Below are positions 47,830 to 56,828 of a stretch of 64,000 nucleotides of DNA, one piece after another. The notes under the pieces are model-generated. The model ran no database searches and had not been told where the DNA came from. It saw nothing but the letters and a program-made list of their open reading frames with translations. A program made the position numbers and the translations under genes. The first letter of the stretch is position 1, and each line of letters opens with the position of its first letter. The DNA comes from Acinetobacter tjernbergiae DSM 14971 = CIP 107465 (GTDB lineage Bacteria; Pseudomonadota; Gammaproteobacteria; Pseudomonadales; Moraxellaceae). The stretch spans positions 78,977-142,976 of the forward strand of contig NZ_KB894361.1 of the NCBI RefSeq assembly GCF_000374425.1. Reading direction: 5' to 3'.

Positions 47830-48267
47830 ATGCCTTTATTGTTTCGTGGTGGTTTAACGCTTGCATTCATCGCAGTCTGTTTACAGATTGCGGTGTTCTT
47901 GCAGCCGTTGCTACCGAAGCAATATCAAATTTCACCCGTCTGTGAAACCATTACGCAAGCCTTATTGTTGCCCAAATTAAAAGCCGTGCAAGTTCATGCA
48001 CAGCATCACATGCATCATCATGCCCATCAGCTTGAGCAAGCTCAAGTCTCGATGCCGCAGCATGATCACCATGATCCAAATCACCAATGTCAGTATTGTA
48101 CGGTTTATGCCAACTTGGTTTTACCGCCTGAATTGGGTGTGAACGAAGTCTTGGTTCGTATACAAGTCCGTTTAGTTGCTTATCAACAGGCATTTAAGCA
48201 TGTTTATTTTGCACTGCAACGGCTGTTCTTATTGCCTCAAGGGCGAGCCCCGCCACTCTGTGCATAA
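47830..48267 (+). CDS. DUF2946-family His-rich protein
   Basis: 145 residues. An N-terminal hydrophobic helix (LTLAFIAVCLQIAVFLQPLL), then a His/Met-rich tract (HAQHHMHHHAHQLEQAQVSM followed by HDHHD), then NHQCQYCTVYANLVLPPEL, the Cys-x-x-Cys motif of DUF2946. It looks like a periplasmic or membrane-anchored copper handler. It lies 73 bases before a TonB copper receptor gene. DUF2946 genes are common beside copper TonB receptors; the exact role is unproven. Confidence 0.8.
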   Translation: MPLLFRGGLTLAFIAVCLQIAVFLQPLLPKQYQISPVCETITQALLLPKLKAVQVHAQHHMHHHAHQLEQAQVSMPQHDHHDPNHQCQYCTVYANLVLPPELGVNEVLVRIQVRLVAYQQAFKHVYFALQRLFLLPQGRAPPLCA

Positions 48268-48340
48268 ATTAAAACGTCAATTTCATTAGGGTTTTCAAGA
48301 CTCTAGCCTAGTTTTACTTATGTTTTAAGAGAGACCGATC

Positions 48341-50434
48341 ATGGCTCAACCTAAATTTTTATTACAACCCCTCACGGTTGCGATTCTTGCTGCTTCAAAT
48401 ACCACACTCTTGTGGGCAAATACGAACATTCAGTCGGAACAGCAAACACCTGTTGTGCTAGCACCAATTGTTGTTACGGCGCAACAACCAAATGATGCAA
48501 ATGGTTTGATTGTACATAGTGATCCTAAACAACCGATTCAGCCTGTTCCTGCAACAGATGGCGCGGACTATTTACAAAGCATTATGGGATTTAATGCGAT
48601 TAAAAATGGGGGAACCAATGGCGATGTCACATTTCGCGGCATGTTTGGTTCGCGGATTAAAATTCTGACTGATGGCACAGAAAATCTAGGTGCATGCCCA
48701 GCACGGATGGATGCACCGACATCTTATATTCAGCCTGAAAGCTTTGACAAAATTACGGTGATTAAAGGGCCTCAAACTGTTCAATATGCCAATACAGGCT
48801 CAGCGGCAACGGTCATTTTTGAACGTGAACCTGAAAAACTCTCTCAAGAAAAGCCTTATCGTGGGCAAGCCAGTGTAGTTGTTGGGTCTTATGGACGTTT
48901 GGATCATAATATTGAAGCGGCGATTGGTGACGAACATAAATATGCACGTTTGAATGCAAATCGTTCTATTGCTGATGATTATAAGGATGGTAATGAACAA
49001 TCCGTTCACTCGAATTGGGAGCGTTGGAATGCTGATCTCGCTCTAGGTTGGAAGCCAACAGATGATTCTTGGTTAGAATTGCGTGCAGGTAAAGGTGATG
49101 GTGAGGCTGCCTACGCTGGACGTACCATGGATGGTTCGCAATTTAAACGTGAAAGCTTGGGTCTACATGCTGAACAGAAAAACATTACAGAGGTGATCAA
49201 GAAAGTTGAAGCCCAAGTGGACTACAGCTATAACGATCATGTCATGGATAATTTTAGTTTACGTACACCACCAATGACGACGATGAAAATGCACGGTATG
49301 GACATGACTGTGCCAAACAAAATGTCGATGCGTGTTGATCGCCGTACCTTAAACACACGTTTAGCGGTAACGACAGATTGGGATAAGTTTAGCGTCATTT
49401 CAGGTGTTGATACGCAACAAAATAAACATGGCGGTGATATGGTCATGTATGCCATGCCATCAATGAGTTCACCTTATGCTGAGGATTTGAAGTTCCAATC
49501 TTATGGCGCATTTAGTGAGTGGACTTATGTATTTAGTCCAGATCAGAAGTTGGTTGCAGGTGCGCGTGTTGATCAAGTGAAGATTGATAATCTTGAAGAT
49601 GGAAATAATCGTAAAGAGACAGTACCAAGTGGTTTTATCCGTATCGAGAAGACTTTACCTGAACATGGTTTAAAAACTTATGCAGGCGTAGGTTATGTGG
49701 AGCGGACTCCTGATTTCTGGGAGTTGTATAGCACGTCGACAGATCGTGGTGTGGGTACAATGGATATGATGGGAATGACAACCTATCGTATGGTTGATAA
49801 TTTAAACAACCTCAAAAATGAACGTACGGCACAATTCGATTTCGGTTTCCAAGCTGAACATGGTGCTTGGAATGGATGGGCTTCTGCTTATGCGGGCTTA
49901 ATCAAAGACTTCATTCTATTGCAATATAATGATGCGAATGCATATTATCCTTTAGCTCGTAATGTGGATGCGACAATTGCAGGTGTTGAAGCTGGTTTAG
50001 GTTATCAATTGACTGATCATTTCCAAACGGATATTTCAGCAATGTATGCATGGGGAAAAAATACCTCTGATGGTCGAGCTTTACCACAAATTGCACCTTT
50101 GGAAGGACGACTTAATCTACGTTATGTCGATGAAAAATATAGCCTAGGATTATTGTGGCGTGCAGTTGCCAAGCAAAATCGTATCAGTTTAAATGAAGGT
50201 AATGTGGTTGGTTATGATATGAATGAAAGTAAGGCATTCGATACGCTAGCTGTGAATGGAACTTATAAGCTGACAGATGCCGTTGATGTCTCGGTTGGTG
50301 TCGATAATGTTCTGAATAAAGCTTATACCGAACATTTAAATAAAGCGGGTGCTTCGATGTTTGGTTATGCCGCAAGTGAGCAATTTAATAATATTGGGCG
50401 TAATTACTGGATGCGGATGAGCATGAAGTTTTAA
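48341..50434 (+). CDS. TonB-dependent copper receptor (OprC/NosA-like)
   Basis: 697-residue outer-membrane receptor. The signal peptide ends near LLWA, a TonB-box-like region VLAPIVVTAQQ follows, then the plug (DGADYLQSIMGFNAIKNGGT, TFRGMFGSRIKILTDG, GACPARMDAPTSY) and a 22-strand barrel ending YWMRMSMKF. Extracellular loops are Met-rich (MKMHGMDMTVPNKMSM; MGMTTYRM), as in OprC and NosA, which bind copper via Met and Cys. Forms a probable copper module with the upstream DUF2946 gene. Confidence 0.92.
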   Translation: MAQPKFLLQPLTVAILAASNTTLLWANTNIQSEQQTPVVLAPIVVTAQQPNDANGLIVHSDPKQPIQPVPATDGADYLQSIMGFNAIKNGGTNGDVTFRGMFGSRIKILTDGTENLGACPARMDAPTSYIQPESFDKITVIKGPQTVQYANTGSAATVIFEREPEKLSQEKPYRGQASVVVGSYGRLDHNIEAAIGDEHKYARLNANRSIADDYKDGNEQSVHSNWERWNADLALGWKPTDDSWLELRAGKGDGEAAYAGRTMDGSQFKRESLGLHAEQKNITEVIKKVEAQVDYSYNDHVMDNFSLRTPPMTTMKMHGMDMTVPNKMSMRVDRRTLNTRLAVTTDWDKFSVISGVDTQQNKHGGDMVMYAMPSMSSPYAEDLKFQSYGAFSEWTYVFSPDQKLVAGARVDQVKIDNLEDGNNRKETVPSGFIRIEKTLPEHGLKTYAGVGYVERTPDFWELYSTSTDRGVGTMDMMGMTTYRMVDNLNNLKNERTAQFDFGFQAEHGAWNGWASAYAGLIKDFILLQYNDANAYYPLARNVDATIAGVEAGLGYQLTDHFQTDISAMYAWGKNTSDGRALPQIAPLEGRLNLRYVDEKYSLGLLWRAVAKQNRISLNEGNVVGYDMNESKAFDTLAVNGTYKLTDAVDVSVGVDNVLNKAYTEHLNKAGASMFGYAASEQFNNIGRNYWMRMSMKF

Positions 50435-50442
50435 CTGGAAAG

Positions 50443-50474
50443 CAATAAAGGGATTAATTATAATCCCTTTATTG
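50443..50474 (+). terminator. terminator of the copper receptor gene
   Basis: Perfect 14-bp stem CAATAAAGGGATTA/TAATCCCTTTATTG with a 4-base loop, 9 bases after the stop. Confidence 0.75.
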
Positions 50475-50496
50475 TCTTGATAATTATAGTATTAAA

Positions 50497-51672
50497 ATGT
50501 CAGAAATAGATCATACGAAAATATTAGAAGAGTTGGAACAGAAAGGATATACATGTTTTATTGTTGAAGAATGGGATTTTGAAACTCGAACAAATTTGGT
50601 TAATTTGTTAAAGCGTGCGGGTTTTGCACAATATGAGTTTAATAAGATTGAAGATGAAGAAAATAGTTATGCCATAGTACTGAAAAATATACAGAATACG
50701 CCTCCTTATTCGTTGGAAAAAATCTATACGGAACGAAGTGTTTTATCATATTTACTACCTTTAATAATAATTGCAATCATTATTGCTTTTACCGCAATCT
50801 TCGCTCAATCGTCTAAAGCATTAATGGCGGGTAGTTTTGTTTTGGGTATTCCGATTGTTCTGGGCGGTTTAGTGGAATACGTCTGTATAATCGAACAACC
50901 AAAATCTAATTTTTTTAATGGATTAGTTGTACAGCCAATCGTTTTAGCGGTTATTTTAGTTTTTGCAGTGATTATATTAAGAGAAGGAACGATTTGTTTA
51001 ATTATTATTGCACCACTTGTTTTTATTGCTTTATTGATTGGCGCTTTGCTAATGAGGTTTATTTGTCAGTATTTTTGGAAGCCAAGCCCTAAAATATATT
51101 CTTTAGCAATATTGCCTTTATTATTATGGTTGATTTTACCTGATTTAATTCAGACTCAATATGGAAAAACACAGCGCTCAGTCGTGATTCATGCACCTGC
51201 TGAGCAAGTTTTTTATGCTATCCAAAATATAGGAAACATCCAGCCTGAAGAAGTTAAGTCAAGCCCAATATTTTGGATGGGCTTTCCAAAACCTGTATTT
51301 GGTATGACTGAGCAGCGGAAAGATGAGACTATTCGTACCATTCAATGGGAACGTGGGATTAAATTCGAAGAAATCGTACAAGCCAAACATCCCCCTTATT
51401 TATTAAGTTGGACATATAAGTTTGGCAGAAATTCCTTTCCAAAAGGCTCTGTGGATGATCATATTGAAATGGGAGGCAAATATTTTGATCTACTTAAAAC
51501 AGACTATCAACTAGAGAAAATAGATGAGAAAACCACAAAACTAATTCTCACGATAGATTATCGTCTATCTACAGAATACAACTGGTATAGTCAGCTTTGG
51601 TCAAATTATATTTTAGGTGAGTTTAGTGATGTTGTGATGAATATTCATAAACAACGTTTAGAAAAAAATTGA
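50497..51672 (+). CDS. membrane protein with C-terminal SRPBCC domain
   Basis: 391 residues, not a named family to me. Residues 1-75 form a small soluble part, about four to six hydrophobic helices lie between 81 and 218, and residues about 226-388 are an SRPBCC (START/polyketide cyclase-like) domain, beginning RSVVIHAPAEQVFYAIQNIG, here facing the cytosol or periplasm after the last helix. The family fold binds hydrophobic ligands. No clear ribosome site. AT-rich codons compared with neighbours. Confidence 0.75.
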   Translation: MSEIDHTKILEELEQKGYTCFIVEEWDFETRTNLVNLLKRAGFAQYEFNKIEDEENSYAIVLKNIQNTPPYSLEKIYTERSVLSYLLPLIIIAIIIAFTAIFAQSSKALMAGSFVLGIPIVLGGLVEYVCIIEQPKSNFFNGLVVQPIVLAVILVFAVIILREGTICLIIIAPLVFIALLIGALLMRFICQYFWKPSPKIYSLAILPLLLWLILPDLIQTQYGKTQRSVVIHAPAEQVFYAIQNIGNIQPEEVKSSPIFWMGFPKPVFGMTEQRKDETIRTIQWERGIKFEEIVQAKHPPYLLSWTYKFGRNSFPKGSVDDHIEMGGKYFDLLKTDYQLEKIDEKTTKLILTIDYRLSTEYNWYSQLWSNYILGEFSDVVMNIHKQRLEKN

Positions 51673-51705
51673 TCATTCTAAATGTCTGAGCGGAATTGCG
51701 GAATT

Positions 51706-51733
51706 AAAGCCACAATAATGATATTGTGGCTTT
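51706..51733. terminator. bidirectional terminator
   Basis: AAAGCCACAAT/ATTGTGGCTTT stem between convergent genes, with A and T runs at the ends. Confidence 0.8.
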
Positions 51734-51739
51734 AAAAGT

Positions 51740-52498
51740 CTAAGCCAAGCAGTCTTGTTTCGGCATTAAGCTATCGCAGTACAAAGGGTTGAGCGCACAT
51801 TGCAAATCATCAATTTGTTCTTGGGTCACATAGCCTTTTGATTTGAGATACTCAGCAACACGGTCATCACGTAAACTTAAAAAAGCAGCGTCATAAACAC
51901 CTAAATCGACAAATAAAGCCGCAGTTTCCAGACTATTAAAATGATCTAAGAACACATCGTTTTCATGCATTAGGAAAATATGATCCAGCATTCCATTTGC
52001 ATCGACTCTTAAACGTTGGGCAAGTTGAGCAGGGCGTGTTTTGATAAAGAGTAAATCTGAAAGTTCGTCAAATTGTGTTTTATCCAGTTGACTTTCTCCA
52101 CCCTTTACATGACCGAGCCATGCCTTGAATACCAATACTGCACCACCACGAAGTAGCATGCTCCACATATGATGACGTGTCTCATGATCAAGATGTGCCG
52201 ATTCTGCTTCAAGTACATCTAAGAATTTTTGTTCTTGTTGTGCTAATTTTTCAAATAAACCTAAACCTTGTGGTTGATACGCTGTTGGCGTGAAAACATC
52301 AAAATTCAGCTCATGGAAAACATTGAGTGCCAAAGGAACAGCAGCTTGATAAATGGTATTTAAAGCATTTAGGTGCGTATCATCTAAGTTGCTTTGTACA
52401 AAAATATTTTGCCAGTTGAGTTGTGGTAATAGTGCATTAGCGCTGTATTGACGGAAAAATTGTTGTGAAGTATCAGAGCTAAGAGAGCTACTATTCAT
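51740..52498 (-). CDS. hypothetical soluble protein, 252 residues
   Basis: No family recognised. The protein is helical and acidic, with LLPQLNWQNIFVQSNLDDTH near the start and LSLRDDRVAEYLKSKGYV near the end; three Cys lie in the last 25 residues (LQCALNPLYCDSLMPKQDC). No signal peptide or membrane helix. ATG 52498 with AAGGAC upstream is chosen over the TTG at 52504. Monocistronic. Function not inferred. Confidence 0.75.
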   Translation of the reverse strand: MNSSSLSSDTSQQFFRQYSANALLPQLNWQNIFVQSNLDDTHLNALNTIYQAAVPLALNVFHELNFDVFTPTAYQPQGLGLFEKLAQQEQKFLDVLEAESAHLDHETRHHMWSMLLRGGAVLVFKAWLGHVKGGESQLDKTQFDELSDLLFIKTRPAQLAQRLRVDANGMLDHIFLMHENDVFLDHFNSLETAALFVDLGVYDAAFLSLRDDRVAEYLKSKGYVTQEQIDDLQCALNPLYCDSLMPKQDCLA

Positions 52499-52504
52499 GA
52501 TCAA

Positions 52505-52815
52505 TGTCCTTTTATAGGGTTTAGTGTTAGAAACCTAAAAAGGAAGATGAATAGGTTTCTATTGATGTAATCAAGTTATGCGTGATTCAGAAAACAAGTA
52601 GAATACGACTAAAGTTGTAGATGTGATTTTTATGGTGAAATTTAATAATAAAAACAATATCTTAATTAATTGTAAGTAAGTGTACGAACGTTCACTAATG
52701 TAAGTGAACGTTTTTGCCATAGTCAAAAAAATATTTGAGCACTTTGGTCAATTTATTTCTAATTAACATCTAGTTTTGTGATGATTTTTGCCTATGCTTA
52801 AAAATATTTTGCCAT
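52505..52815. other. 311-bp intergenic region with two hairpins
   Basis: No ORF. AGAAACCTA/TAGGTTTCT at 52529-52560 lies in the leader of the unknown gene. AACGTTCACT/AGTGAACGTT followed by T5 at 52687-52715 looks like a rightward terminator, though no rightward gene precedes it, and its GAACGTTC core could also be a regulator site. The stretch between is AT-rich with nothing else recognised. Confidence 0.5.
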
Positions 52816-55800
52816 TTATCCCATCGGCATAATTTTTAAACCAGAAAGCCATGCACGTAAACCCGCAGGTTTGAGTGGTTTCTTGAGCAGCACAATATTC
52901 TGTTGTTTCAAGTATTGAGGTAATTCAGGGTCAGAATCTGCTGTAATCAGTGCAACAGGAGTATGTGCTGGTCGATATTGTTCAATAAAATCCAAGCCGC
53001 GTTGATCACGATTTAAATGCTGATCAATCAACCAAACTTGAATATCTTCTTGTTCAATCAATTTAAGCGCTTCTGCTGGTTCGGTTGCCGTGAAAATCTG
53101 ATAGCCCCATTTACTGAGTAAGGTTCGCATGCCTTCGAGAATGGTTTCATCATTGTCTAAACACAGCACTTTATAAGCAGTATGCTGAAGTGCTGTAATT
53201 TGCGGTAGAGATGTTTGAACTTTGGGTGCATCAACCAAAGGCACTTCAATCATAAAACAAGAACCTTTACCTAACTCTGAATACACATGCACAGGGAAAT
53301 CGAGCAGGCTCGTCATACGTTGCACAATCGCGAGACCAAGTCCAAGACCTTGTTCACCCCAAGGAGAGGTATGCCCACAACGCTCAAATTCTTGGAATAA
53401 TTTGACCCGTTGTTGTTCATGAATACCAGGCCCCGTATCCCAGACACCAATCCGAATATGTTTGGGACGTTGTGCAGAACGTAAGACACCAACGATCACA
53501 CGACCTTGTGCGGTATAACGTAATGCATTGCTCACAAAGTTTTGAATGATCCGTCGCATCCATTGTGGGTCGGTATCAATCCAAAATTGGGTATCATGTA
53601 CAGTGAACTGAATATTGCGTTGCGCAGCAATTGATTTAAATTGCAATTCAAGATCATTTAATAGGTCATGTAATGAATAGGCTTGGCGTTTTGGTTGGAT
53701 GGTTCCACCTTCTAAACGAGCAATATCCAACAGCGCGGAGAGCATACTTTCTGCACCATAGAGTGCGCGATCTAGTTGCTGTAACGTTTGCTGGTCTTCA
53801 TTGGAATGTACGCTTTGTTCTAATGCTGTACTAAATAAACGAGCAGCGTGCATAGGTTGGAGTAAATCGTGACTGGCTGCTGCCAAAAAGCGACTTTTAG
53901 ATTGATTGGCTTTGTCTGCTTGTTCACGTGCAAGCTGTTGTTCAGTCAGCGCATTTGCGAGCTGTTGCGTTCGATCACTGACTCTTTCTTCAAGAATGGC
54001 TTCATTTTCACGGAACGCCGTAATATCTGCAAAGGTGGTAACAAAGCCACCACCTTCGATTGGATTACCACGCATTTGGATGACGAGTCCATCTTTACGA
54101 ATACGTTCAAACTCATGGGCGCTACCGACTTTCATCCAATGGATTCGTTTACGGACATGTTCTTCAACAGAGCCTGGTCCACATTCACCACGTTCTGCGT
54201 TATATCGAATCAAATCTGCAATCGGGCAACCAACATAAACAAGATCTTTTGGATAATCAAATAACTTGAGATATTGATTATTCCATGCGACCAAACACAT
54301 ATTTTTATCAACGACACTGACGCCTTGCGTCATGTGGTCGATCATAGTCATCAGGAGATTTTGGTTAAAGCGTTGCCATTGTGAAGCTTGGTCGAGAATG
54401 TTCGCAACTTGTCCAAGTGCTAAACCATTATTAATCATGGCCGTGGTAAGTAGGGTACGCGCTGAGGCAGCACCAATGATGCCTGCCAAGTATTGTTCAG
54501 TGAAGCGCCACCACATGCCATTTGCAACATGATTTTCGTTGAGCATCACATGATTTTGTTCACAAAATTGTTGGAAGGCTTGAGTCGTTGGTCGATCGCC
54601 TGTAATTCGTTTAGCCAAAGCCAATAAATCCCCAACTTTGAGGCGTGCTGCATTTTGCGGTAAATCAGTGAGATCAATGGTGGTTTGTGTAGAGGGCAAT
54701 GGTTTGCTTTCATAATAAAAAAAGCTTTCGGCTTGAATTTGTTCCGCAACGCTCGGGCGATAAAGACGAGAGCCCCAAATATAGCAAATAATATTGAGTC
54801 CTAAAGACCACATCACCCCATGCGTCAATGGAGCAAAGGATTCAAAGCCAAGTAAAGCTTCAGGACGCAAACTATTGATATCAAATGGCCCGAATAACAA
54901 TAAATGTTGTGCAAAGGTTTGATATTGCTCAGGCAGGCTACGTAACATGGTTGGAAAGAGCAGCGTATAACTCCACATCACGAAGCCAATAATAAGACCT
55001 GCATAGACACCCTGACGGCTTGCACCACGCCAATATAAACCGCCGATGAGGGCTGGCGAAAATTGCGCAACTGCGCTAAAAGCCAATAAGCCAAACACTG
55101 AAAGTTGGTTAATATCGTTAAAAAAGTGAAAAAATAGAAAACCCAGTAACATCACACTGATAATGCTGATCCGACGAGTGAGTTTGAGCACTTTTGGTAA
55201 CTGTTGATCGTGTCGAGAGATAATCTTAAAGTGCCATAGAGCGGGCATAATTAAGTCATTACTGAGCATGATTGAGAGTGCGACAGAGGCGACTAATAAC
55301 ATACCTGTTGATGCAGAAAAGCCACCTAAAAAAGCGAGTAATGCTAACCAATCTTGCTGATAACTTAGAGGAAGAGCCAATACAGCAATATCAGGTGTAC
55401 CCAGTGATTCAGGTAAGGAATGTAATGCCCAACTGGCAATTGGAATAATCGCCATGATGGTCAAAATCAAATACGCTGCAAACCAACGTCTTGCGCCACG
55501 AATATGTTTTTCATCACGTAATTCGACTACAGCAACATGGAATTGCCGAGGTAAACAAATCATTGCCAGTGCGGCTAAAAGTGTTTGAACCCAGAAGGTT
55601 TCAGGTACACCAAGTTGTTGTAAGTCATGAAAATGCTGAGAGACATCATTACTGACCTGTTTGATATTTTCAGGAGACTGGAATAAGAAAAAAACAGCAA
55701 CACTGAGTAAAGCAAACAATTTGACAAAAGATTCAAACGCGACTGCTAGCATTAAACCGCCATGTTGTTCGGTATGTGCAATATGCCGTGTACCAAAAAT

Positions 55801-56310
55801 CATGGCTAAAATTGCCAGTACCGCCGTGAGCAACAACACGCTATTGGTGGTGGTATGGACGTGTGCATTTTGTTCAAGAATGACTGAAGCACTGAGTGCA
55901 ATCGCACGTAATTGCAGTGCAAGATAGGGCACAATTGCAATCACAGCAAGAATGGTCACTAGTGCAGCTAAACTACCACTTTTGCCATAACGAGCAGCAA
56001 CGAAATCGGCAATTGACGAAATCGCATGGTTTTGACGGATCCTACCCAAACGTTTCCATATATCGTAACCAAACCAAATAAATAGAAGAGGACCTAAATA
56101 AATTGGTAGGAAAATAACTCCTTCACGAACAGCAGCACCAGTTGCACCGTAGAAAGTCCAAGATGAACAATACACACCTAAAGTTAAGCTAAACATTAAC
56201 ATGCGGCCACGTGTGCTTAAACGACTGGCATGTTTTTCTCCAAAAAAAGCACAGCCAAATAACAGCACAATATATAGGGCAAGTACCCCAATAATCAGCC
56301 AACTGTTCAT
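52816..56310 (-). CDS. CrbS-like sensor: sodium/solute symporter fused to PAS, histidine kinase and receiver
   Basis: About 1164 residues. Residues 1 to about 540 form an SSS-family permease with thirteen or so helices (start MNSWLIIGVLALYIVLL). A PAS domain spans about 653-764, a coiled coil leads to the H-box ASHDLLQPMHAARLF with His814, an HATPase follows with N-box FVSNALRY, DTGPG and GLGLGLAIV, and a C-terminal receiver ends the protein with Asp1096 in WLIDQHL. This architecture is CrbS/MxtR of pseudomonads and vibrios, which sense acetate-type signals and drive acs and actP. The divergent neighbour is yjcH-actP. ATG 56310 is preferred over 56334. Confidence 0.93.
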   Translation of the reverse strand: MNSWLIIGVLALYIVLLFGCAFFGEKHASRLSTRGRMLMFSLTLGVYCSSWTFYGATGAAVREGVIFLPIYLGPLLFIWFGYDIWKRLGRIRQNHAISSIADFVAARYGKSGSLAALVTILAVIAIVPYLALQLRAIALSASVILEQNAHVHTTTNSVLLLTAVLAILAMIFGTRHIAHTEQHGGLMLAVAFESFVKLFALLSVAVFFLFQSPENIKQVSNDVSQHFHDLQQLGVPETFWVQTLLAALAMICLPRQFHVAVVELRDEKHIRGARRWFAAYLILTIMAIIPIASWALHSLPESLGTPDIAVLALPLSYQQDWLALLAFLGGFSASTGMLLVASVALSIMLSNDLIMPALWHFKIISRHDQQLPKVLKLTRRISIISVMLLGFLFFHFFNDINQLSVFGLLAFSAVAQFSPALIGGLYWRGASRQGVYAGLIIGFVMWSYTLLFPTMLRSLPEQYQTFAQHLLLFGPFDINSLRPEALLGFESFAPLTHGVMWSLGLNIICYIWGSRLYRPSVAEQIQAESFFYYESKPLPSTQTTIDLTDLPQNAARLKVGDLLALAKRITGDRPTTQAFQQFCEQNHVMLNENHVANGMWWRFTEQYLAGIIGAASARTLLTTAMINNGLALGQVANILDQASQWQRFNQNLLMTMIDHMTQGVSVVDKNMCLVAWNNQYLKLFDYPKDLVYVGCPIADLIRYNAERGECGPGSVEEHVRKRIHWMKVGSAHEFERIRKDGLVIQMRGNPIEGGGFVTTFADITAFRENEAILEERVSDRTQQLANALTEQQLAREQADKANQSKSRFLAAASHDLLQPMHAARLFSTALEQSVHSNEDQQTLQQLDRALYGAESMLSALLDIARLEGGTIQPKRQAYSLHDLLNDLELQFKSIAAQRNIQFTVHDTQFWIDTDPQWMRRIIQNFVSNALRYTAQGRVIVGVLRSAQRPKHIRIGVWDTGPGIHEQQRVKLFQEFERCGHTSPWGEQGLGLGLAIVQRMTSLLDFPVHVYSELGKGSCFMIEVPLVDAPKVQTSLPQITALQHTAYKVLCLDNDETILEGMRTLLSKWGYQIFTATEPAEALKLIEQEDIQVWLIDQHLNRDQRGLDFIEQYRPAHTPVALITADSDPELPQYLKQQNIVLLKKPLKPAGLRAWLSGLKIMPMG

Positions 56311-56334
56311 ATTGCTCACGCGATCAAATTCCAT

Positions 56335-56491
56335 TTTTTATCATACCCGAAGCATGGGGAGGGGGAGGTGATAGATGTGTATTTAGAGACCAAAGTCTAA
56401 GTTACGAGTCAAGCATAATCTTGTTAATTTAAATAATGAAAAATCCCTAGTACAAAAGGGGTCCACGGTTGGACACAAAAATAAGGAGTTA
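56335..56491. promoter_or_regulatory. divergent crbS-like / yjcH control region
   Basis: 157 bp. Contains a purine block GGGGAGGGGGAGG (56356-56368), notable in an AT-rich genome, and an inverted repeat GTCCA-CGGT-TGGAC (56461-56474) just ahead of the yjcH ribosome site AAGGAG. The latter is a candidate site for the cognate response regulator or a leader hairpin. No response-regulator gene is in the window. Confidence 0.45.
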
Positions 56492-56827
56492 ATGATGGAT
56501 GACTCACAGGTAGAACGTATTCTACGCAATCCAAAGTTTCAAGAAATGGTCAGCAAAAAACGTACATTAAGTTGGACATTAACAGCAATCATGTTGTTTA
56601 TCTATGTCGGATTTATGCTTTTAGTTGGCTATAACAAAGAGTTCCTAGCAAGTTCGTTTAGTGGTGGTGTAACAACATGGGGTATGCCCCTCGGTTTAGG
56701 CATTATCGTACTGTCATTTGTATTGTGTGGTGTGTATTCATACATTGCCAATAATACACTTGATCAGCTCAATGAAGAGGCTCTCAAGGAAGTTGAGGCA
56801 ATCACACATGAAAAAGGGATGCACTGA
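56492..56827 (+). CDS. yjcH: DUF485 membrane protein YjcH
   Basis: 111 residues (109-111 depending on which of two adjacent ATGs is used) with two hydrophobic helices and the DUF485 start [20 protein letters not shown]. Conserved partner of ActP; ribosome site AAGGAG. Its stop lies 1 base before the actP ATG, so the pair is translationally coupled. Confidence 0.95.
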   Translation: MMDDSQVERILRNPKFQEMVSKKRTLSWTLTAIMLFIYVGFMLLVGYNKEFLASSFSGGVTTWGMPLGLGIIVLSFVLCGVYSYIANNTLDQLNEEALKEVEAITHEKGMH

Positions 56828-56828
56828 G

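Noticed and set aside
56356..56368. G-rich block as a G-quadruplex
   Set aside because: Only two runs exceed two G, so a stable quadruplex is doubtful.
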